From assembly GCF_900103525.1 (NCBI RefSeq), contig NZ_FNHN01000007.1, positions 124,001 to 188,000 of the forward strand: a stretch of DNA of 64,000 nt. The letters are read 5' to 3'. This document shows, in pieces, positions 58,830-64,000 of this stretch. Position numbers and translations under genes: made by a program. This DNA is from Bacillus sp. OK048 (lineage in GTDB: Bacteria > Bacillota > Bacilli > Bacillales > Cytobacillaceae). The notes below the pieces were generated by a model. It saw only the letters and a list, made by a program, of their open reading frames with translations. It was not told the origin of the DNA and did not search any database. The number at the start of each line of letters is the position of its first letter. Position 1 is the first letter of the stretch.

Positions 58830-58864
58830 AATTGGCTCGCGACAGTGGGGCCGATTTCTTTTTT
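58830..58864 (+). terminator. Terminator after glyA
   Basis: AATTGGCTC pairs imperfectly with GGGGCCGATT, followed by TCTTTTTT. Confidence 0.7.
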
Positions 58865-58871
58865 ATGTGTG

Positions 58872-59566
<695 letters not shown>

Positions 59567-59578
59567 TGGTTTTTTTGG

Positions 59579-59613
59579 GGCTGAGTAGACAAATTGTCTG
59601 CTCGGCTTTTTTA
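59579..59613 (+). terminator. Terminator after upp
   Basis: GCTGAGTAGACA pairs with TGTCTGCTCGGC, followed by TTTTTT. Confidence 0.88.
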
Positions 59614-59745
59614 TTTTTTCCATATATTGTATAAATTTGACTAGATTTTTTCCATATATTGTCTAAATGTACAAAAGGGGTTCAAAAATGTACAAAACCC
59701 CCATAAAAATGTACAAAACCTACGTAAAAATGTACAAAACTCCTC
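59614..59745. repeat. Two word arrays between upp and the NERD gene
   Basis: TTTTTTCCATATATTGT occurs twice (about 59615 and 59647). The word AATGTACAAAA then occurs four times about 20 bp apart (about 59666, 59687, 59708 and 59728) with CCCC-type links. The layout (GTCTAAA, word, CCCC, word) recalls the GTCCAAAA arrays at 8.5 and 38.6 kb. Nothing else is seen in this 290-bp gap. Confidence 0.75.
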
Positions 59746-59856
59746 CCTCCCTGGATTCCCCCGATTAAAAGTTCACCAAATATCCTTATTTTTTAAAAGG
59801 AATTCGATATTTTTCTAAGAATTTAGACATTAACTTTAAAAAGAGGTGATGAAATC

Positions 59857-60870
59857 GTGATCATGTTGGAATTAATCGTTCCTGTTCAGGCGGAACAATG
59901 TATAGCTCTACTGAAAAGGATGCCAAAGGGCCATCCTGTAAGACCAACTGTAGAAAAGGATTTACGTTTGTGGCTGAAAGGGTATTATGGAGAATTAAAT
60001 GTAGCTTATTATCTTTCATTTTTACCTGAAGACGAGTATTACATTTTTCATGGATTGCGTTTGATGGATAAAAAGTCATTCCAGATGGATTTACTACTGA
60101 TCTCATCCAAATTTGCCTTAATCATCGAAGTGAAAAATATTTCAGGTAAATTGAAGTTTAATAAAGGATCGGACCTGATGACAAGGGAACTTAATAATCT
60201 TGAAGAAGGCATGGATAATCCAATTCAACAAGTCAAAAGGCATCATCTCCAATTTACTAACTGGTTGAAAAACAAGCAATTTAAGGGGATACCACTAGAA
60301 CGCCTAGTCGTCATTAGCAAAACGTCTACCATTATTGAAACTACCCCGGATAACCTGCAAATTTTTCAAAAGCTGATCTACGCTGAATCACTGCTTGATA
60401 AAATTCGAGAATTAGAAGTTAAGTATACAAAGCCTCGAATCACCAAAAAAACTCTAACTCGATTATCAGATACCTTGTTACAAAACCACAAAATCGAAAT
60501 TCCCGATGTCTTCCAAAAATATAACCTCAACCAATCAGATATCAAGCCAGGCGTTCAATGCCCAAAATGCGACAAATTTGGGATGGAGTACATATCAGCA
60601 AGTTGGCGATGCTCTAAATGTGAGTTCATCTCGAAGAAGGCCCATCTGCTAGCGATTAACGATTATTTCCTAATCCTAAATCAGTCGATTACAAGGAAAC
60701 AGCTTGCTGCATTTCTGCAAATAGATCCAATGAAAGCGAGAAATATACTTCTCACGACCAATCTCCCCTCCACCGGCACAAAGCGTGGCACCAAATACTT
60801 TCTCCCAAAAAACTGTATATTTTCCCCTCATGATGAAAATAGTATGAAAAAAGGGGAATTTTTTACATGA
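59857..60870 (+). CDS. NERD-domain nuclease-like protein with zinc ribbon
   Basis: The N-terminal NERD domain (about 35-150: LKGYYGELNVAYYL, QMDLLLIS, LIIEVKNISGKL) has the D...ExK-type residues of restriction-like nucleases. Residues ~235-262 form a zinc ribbon (CPKCDKFG, CSKCEF), and the C-terminal 60 residues look like a helix-turn-helix (TRKQLAAFLQIDPMKARNILL). The protein has 337 residues and starts at GTG 59857 after AGAGGTGAT. The function is unknown. The stop overlaps the next start by 4 bp. Confidence 0.85.
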   Translation: MIMLELIVPVQAEQCIALLKRMPKGHPVRPTVEKDLRLWLKGYYGELNVAYYLSFLPEDEYYIFHGLRLMDKKSFQMDLLLISSKFALIIEVKNISGKLKFNKGSDLMTRELNNLEEGMDNPIQQVKRHHLQFTNWLKNKQFKGIPLERLVVISKTSTIIETTPDNLQIFQKLIYAESLLDKIRELEVKYTKPRITKKTLTRLSDTLLQNHKIEIPDVFQKYNLNQSDIKPGVQCPKCDKFGMEYISASWRCSKCEFISKKAHLLAINDYFLILNQSITRKQLAAFLQIDPMKARNILLTTNLPSTGTKRGTKYFLPKNCIFSPHDENSMKKGEFFT

Positions 60871-63056
60871 AAAAATGGACACTGTTATTCGTACTGATTT
60901 TCTCCCTCCAAACGACAACTTCAGCGCGGTCACTTGAGACACCTCCGATACCGAAAGAACGGATTGCGATTGTGGTACTTGAAAGCCCGCAATCTCCACA
61001 GGACATTCAACAAATCATTAAACCCTATAAAGACATTCATGTGAGGCATGTTTTTCAAGAAGCGATTTACGGATTTTCCGTGGAAGGAAACCCGGAATCG
61101 ATAGAAAAGCTAGCCCAACAGAACAGCAAACAAATCATCAGCGTTTCGCCCGTAAACCAATACAAGGTACAAACCGAGGAAAGTGTCAAAATTATTGGCG
61201 GTGAAGAGGTACGGGGGTATTTTGATAAAAATAATCGTCGCTTAACGGGCAAAGGAGTAAAAGTTGGGGTTATTGATACCGGAGTCGATTACACCCATCC
61301 GGATCTGCGAAGAAATTTTGCCGGTGGTCATGATCTCGTCGATAACGATAGGGACCCGATGGAAACAAAAACCCTAGGAAGAGCAACGGTTCATGGCACC
61401 CATGTGGCCGGAATTATTGCGGCGAATGGAAAATTGATGGGAGTCGCACCGGATGCGAAAATTCTGGCGTACCGTGCACTCGGACCTGGCGGTGGGGGAA
61501 CAACGGAAAATGTACTTGCGGCCATCGAGCAGGCAATCAAGGACAAAGTCGATATTGTGAATCTCTCGCTTGGGAACGATATCAATGGTCCTGATTTGCC
61601 AATCAGCCTGGCATTGAACAGAGCAGTTGAAAAAGGGATTGTTGCGATTGCGGCTTCAGGAAATTCTGGTCCCAATGTATGGACGGTTGGTTCACCGGGG
61701 ACAGCCTCTAAGGCCATTTCCGTTGGTGCTTCGACACCGACGATGGAAATCCCTTACATATTAATAGAAGGAATACGGGAAAAAATTCGGATTCAGCCGT
61801 TGGAAGGGTCTGGTAGTTGGAACATCGATCGTTCTTTGTCGATCGTAGAGGGTGGAATGGGATCAAAAGCGGATCTAAAGGATGCTAGGGGAAAAATCGT
61901 TCTGATCAAAAGAGGGAAATTAACTTTTTCAGAGAAAACGATAAATGCCCGTGACGCAGGTGCGAAGGCGGTCATCATTTACAATAACTTGAGCGGAGGC
62001 TTCATGGGTAATCTGGAGGCGCCGATCGACATCCCAGTGGGCTCCATCACCAAAAAGGAGGGTGACCTTTTAAAAGGAAAACTCAATAGCTTGGCACAAA
62101 TCTCGGTCACCCAGGAGAGGGATTTGCTTGCTGACTTCAGTTCGAGGGGTCCGGTGACCGACACATGGGAAGTGAAGCCAGATATTGTGGCGCCGGGGGT
62201 GGCAATCAACTCAACGATTCCTGGTGGATATCTTTCACTCCAAGGGACAAGTATGGCCGCACCACATGTGGCGGGAGCCTGTGCCCTCATTAAACAGGCG
62301 CATCCAGAGTGGACGCCGGATCAAATTAAAGCAGCTTTGATGAATACAGCAAAACCGCTAACGAATAACGGAAAACCGTATCGCACCTATGAGCAGGGGG
62401 CGGGTAGAATCCAGGTCAATGAAGCGGTGAAGGCAACTTCACTCGTCACGCCAAGTTCGCTTAGATTTGGCAAGTATGAAACAGAAGGGGATATTCATAG
62501 AGCTTTTTTACATGTTGAAAACAAAAATGATAAGCCAGTACGCTATACATTCGACATCCCGAAGCAAGCAGATGGATTAAATTGGCGGTTCCCGTTGGCA
62601 TTTTCGCTTGACCCAGGCGAATCACGAGATGTTAAAATTGAATTAGAGGTGGATCCAGCGCAATTGAAGGGGAAAATCCATGATGGGTACTTGACTATTC
62701 ATGCAGGGGCCAACACGATTCAAATCCCCTACATCTATGTCCTTGAAGAGCCAAACTACCCAAGGATAATGGGGTTTGACTTTAAGGATGGCGACCAGCA
62801 GGGAGCGTATCGTTATGAGGTTTACCTGCCAGGGGGTGCTGATGAGTTTGGAATTGCCCTTTTCCATCCAGAAGATTTCCGATTTGTTGGCTTTTTGGAC
62901 ACTGATCAGAACGTTAAAAAGGGATTAATCAGCAAGGTGATAACAGCAGAAAATCTTCCTCCTGAAGGAACCTATCTTGCCAAAGTCTTTGCAAAAAAGG
63001 CCGGAAAAGAGGATTTTATTGAAACGATGCTCGTGATTGGTGCAGGCGTTCGGTAA
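60867..63056 (+). CDS. Secreted subtilisin-like serine protease (Vpr-like, S8 family)
   Basis: This 729-residue secreted protease has a signal peptide (about 1-21), an I9-type propeptide (~30-110), a catalytic domain with Asp137 (VIDTGVDYTHPD), His176 (HGTHVAG) and Ser462 (GTSMAAPHVAG), an inserted PA domain (~310-420) and a C-terminal beta region. It resembles Vpr but is shorter. The ATG overlaps the NERD stop (ATGA); AAAAAAGGGG precedes it. It is absent from this place in B. subtilis, where upp and atpI are neighbours. Confidence 0.92.
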   Translation: MKKWTLLFVLIFSLQTTTSARSLETPPIPKERIAIVVLESPQSPQDIQQIIKPYKDIHVRHVFQEAIYGFSVEGNPESIEKLAQQNSKQIISVSPVNQYKVQTEESVKIIGGEEVRGYFDKNNRRLTGKGVKVGVIDTGVDYTHPDLRRNFAGGHDLVDNDRDPMETKTLGRATVHGTHVAGIIAANGKLMGVAPDAKILAYRALGPGGGGTTENVLAAIEQAIKDKVDIVNLSLGNDINGPDLPISLALNRAVEKGIVAIAASGNSGPNVWTVGSPGTASKAISVGASTPTMEIPYILIEGIREKIRIQPLEGSGSWNIDRSLSIVEGGMGSKADLKDARGKIVLIKRGKLTFSEKTINARDAGAKAVIIYNNLSGGFMGNLEAPIDIPVGSITKKEGDLLKGKLNSLAQISVTQERDLLADFSSRGPVTDTWEVKPDIVAPGVAINSTIPGGYLSLQGTSMAAPHVAGACALIKQAHPEWTPDQIKAALMNTAKPLTNNGKPYRTYEQGAGRIQVNEAVKATSLVTPSSLRFGKYETEGDIHRAFLHVENKNDKPVRYTFDIPKQADGLNWRFPLAFSLDPGESRDVKIELEVDPAQLKGKIHDGYLTIHAGANTIQIPYIYVLEEPNYPRIMGFDFKDGDQQGAYRYEVYLPGGADEFGIALFHPEDFRFVGFLDTDQNVKKGLISKVITAENLPPEGTYLAKVFAKKAGKEDFIETMLVIGAGVR

Positions 63057-63063
63057 TATAATT

Positions 63064-63100
63064 GGGGTGGTGCAGAAATAATGGACAAATGCACCGCCCA
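63064..63100 (+). terminator. Hairpin after the protease gene
   Basis: GGGTGGTGC pairs with GCACCGCCC over a 17-nt loop. No T run follows, so termination is uncertain. Confidence 0.45.
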
Positions 63101-63235
63101 AAACCTATTTGTCACAAAATAGACACAATTACTACAAAAAATCAACCTAGTTTCCACTACAATTAAAGTGTTAACTTAACATTTAAATGGAAGAATTTAC
63201 GCAGTATAGTTTGTGGTTAATTTCACGTAAATCCA

Positions 63236-63264
63236 TTGACATTGAAGAATCGCTATTGTATGCT
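63236..63264 (+). promoter_or_regulatory. Strong sigma-A promoter of the atp operon
   Basis: TTGACA (63236), 17 bp and TATGCT (63259), giving a leader of about 120 nt before atpZ. Confidence 0.85.
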
Positions 63265-63390
63265 AACAAAGGATGTAAAATGAGAGGGTTTTCACATAAT
63301 TTGACAGAATCCTCGGAATTTCTACTTATCTTCCATATATACATAACCTCGATTTTTTGATTGTATTCTCTAAGGTGAGGATGCGATAGT

Positions 63391-63612
63391 ATGCGTAATG
63401 AAAACCGCAATCCGTTTCAAGCTTATGCTCTAATGTCTGCAATCCTGGCGTCCCTCGTTGGGTCTATTCTTATCGGTATATTTTTAGGCAGATGGCTGGA
63501 TAAGCAGTGGGGCACAGAACCAATTTTCTTAATAGTTGGACTGTTTATAGGTTTAGCGGCAGGTATTTTCACAATGCTCGTTTCAATTCGCAAGTTTTAT
63601 TCAGGAGATTAA
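63391..63612 (+). CDS. atpZ: AtpZ/AtpI family protein
   Basis: This 73-residue protein with two membrane helices (about 14-35 and 44-66) and GRWLDKQWGTEP between them is of the F0F1 gene-1 type found at the head of bacterial atp operons. A role in assembly or ion transport is proposed for the family. TAAGGTGAGG precedes the ATG. Confidence 0.85.
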   Translation: MRNENRNPFQAYALMSAILASLVGSILIGIFLGRWLDKQWGTEPIFLIVGLFIGLAAGIFTMLVSIRKFYSGD

Positions 63613-63619
63613 ACCAACC

Positions 63620-63994
63620 ATGCCAGAATTTCAAACAATGTTTGCACGACAGCGAAAATGGATGTTTTTTTTATTGTCTTTTTATGTGCTTGGTTGGGGG
63701 TTCACTGCTTATCAATCAATCTTTCTTGGATTGATTCTTGGGACAAGTTTGAGCCTCTTTAATTTGTGGTTGATGGCGCGAAAAATTGACAAATTTGGCC
63801 AAGCAGCTGCTGAAGGAAGAACGGTTCGTTCGCTGGGATCTTTTTCACGGATGGCGACCGGTGCTCTGGCGATTGTCATCACATTGAAGTATCCTGATCA
63901 GTTTCATCTCATTAGCGTGGTTATAGGATTAATGACATCCTACATTGTCATTATGATAGATTTTTTTATGCACAATTTTCATTCAGATAAATAG
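63620..63994 (+). CDS. atpI: ATP synthase subunit I (AtpI)
   Basis: This 124-residue protein with four membrane helices acts as an assembly factor for the c-ring of F-type ATP synthase. It starts 7 bp after atpZ. The window ends 6 bp after its stop, where atpB is expected. Confidence 0.9.
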   Translation: MPEFQTMFARQRKWMFFLLSFYVLGWGFTAYQSIFLGLILGTSLSLFNLWLMARKIDKFGQAAAEGRTVRSLGSFSRMATGALAIVITLKYPDQFHLISVVIGLMTSYIVIMIDFFMHNFHSDK

Positions 63995-64000
63995 CGGGGG

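Noticed and set aside
63187..63360. 57-codon rightward frame before atpZ (MEEFTQYSLWLISRK...)
   Set aside because: No ribosome binding site, and the strong atp promoter lies inside it; no family resemblance.

Overview
The window is a chromosomal segment of an aerobic, endospore-forming Bacillaceae member. The protein sequences and gene order look like Neobacillus or a close relative; the genus is inferred, the family is secure. Most of it follows the Bacillus subtilis arm that runs from ywdI down to the atp operon. It contains at least ten genes tied to sporulation or spores (gerQ, rsfA, pbpG, an sspH-type SASP, rpoE, spo0F, spoIIR and others) and no rRNA, tRNA or CRISPR. Nearly all genes point rightward; the leftward exceptions are gerQ, hemQ, rsfA, ywhB, pbpG, a 42-residue protein, uvsE, cls and ywjG.

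Layout. 1-4.8 kb: molybdenum cofactor genes (moeA, a moeA-substrate-binding fusion, moaE, moaD, moeB), with a 52-bp minisatellite between moaD and moeB. 4.8-17 kb: ywdI, ywdK, gerQ, hemQ, pta, lipL, rsfA, a DUF1450 gene, ywfO, ywgA, ywhB, ywhC, ywhD, pbpG, with a perfect parS site at 5.04 kb. 17-24 kb: speE-speB, ywiB-argS, sspH, uvsE, cls. 24-35.4 kb: an acyl-CoA module (fadF, thiolase, hbd, two acyl-CoA dehydrogenases, a TetR regulator, fused isobutyryl-CoA mutase) led by a FadR-type operator. It lies between fadF and rpoE, where B. subtilis has little more than acdA. 35.7-50 kb: rpoE, pyrG, ywjG, spo0F, fbaA, tal, murAB, glpX, rho, rpmE, tdk, prfA, prmC. 50-64 kb: spoIIR, ywlB, tsaC/ywlC, mntP, ywlE, a stand-alone TnpB element, rpiB, ywlG, glyA, upp, a NERD-subtilase gene pair, and the start of the atp operon.

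Functional links. moeA/moaD/moaE/moeB supply molybdopterin. pta, fbaA, tal, glpX and rpiB are central carbon genes. The 24-35 kb genes convert short-chain and branched acyl-CoAs and pass electrons to FadF. pyrG, upp, tdk and glyA serve nucleotide supply; prfA-prmC and rho serve termination.

Non-coding content is unusually rich. There are two related MITE-like families, each with one copy flanked by an exact 8-bp duplication; a third dispersed family that appears to supply the end of one gene; several stuttered AT-rich word arrays; a DnaA-box cluster at ywlC; a parS palindrome; a pyrG leader that matches the reiterative-transcription attenuator; and a G-poor rho leader. These, the TnpB element, the repeat-expanded SpoIIR and the NERD-subtilase overlap are the main items for follow-up. 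I found no clearly new multi-gene defence or biosynthetic system.
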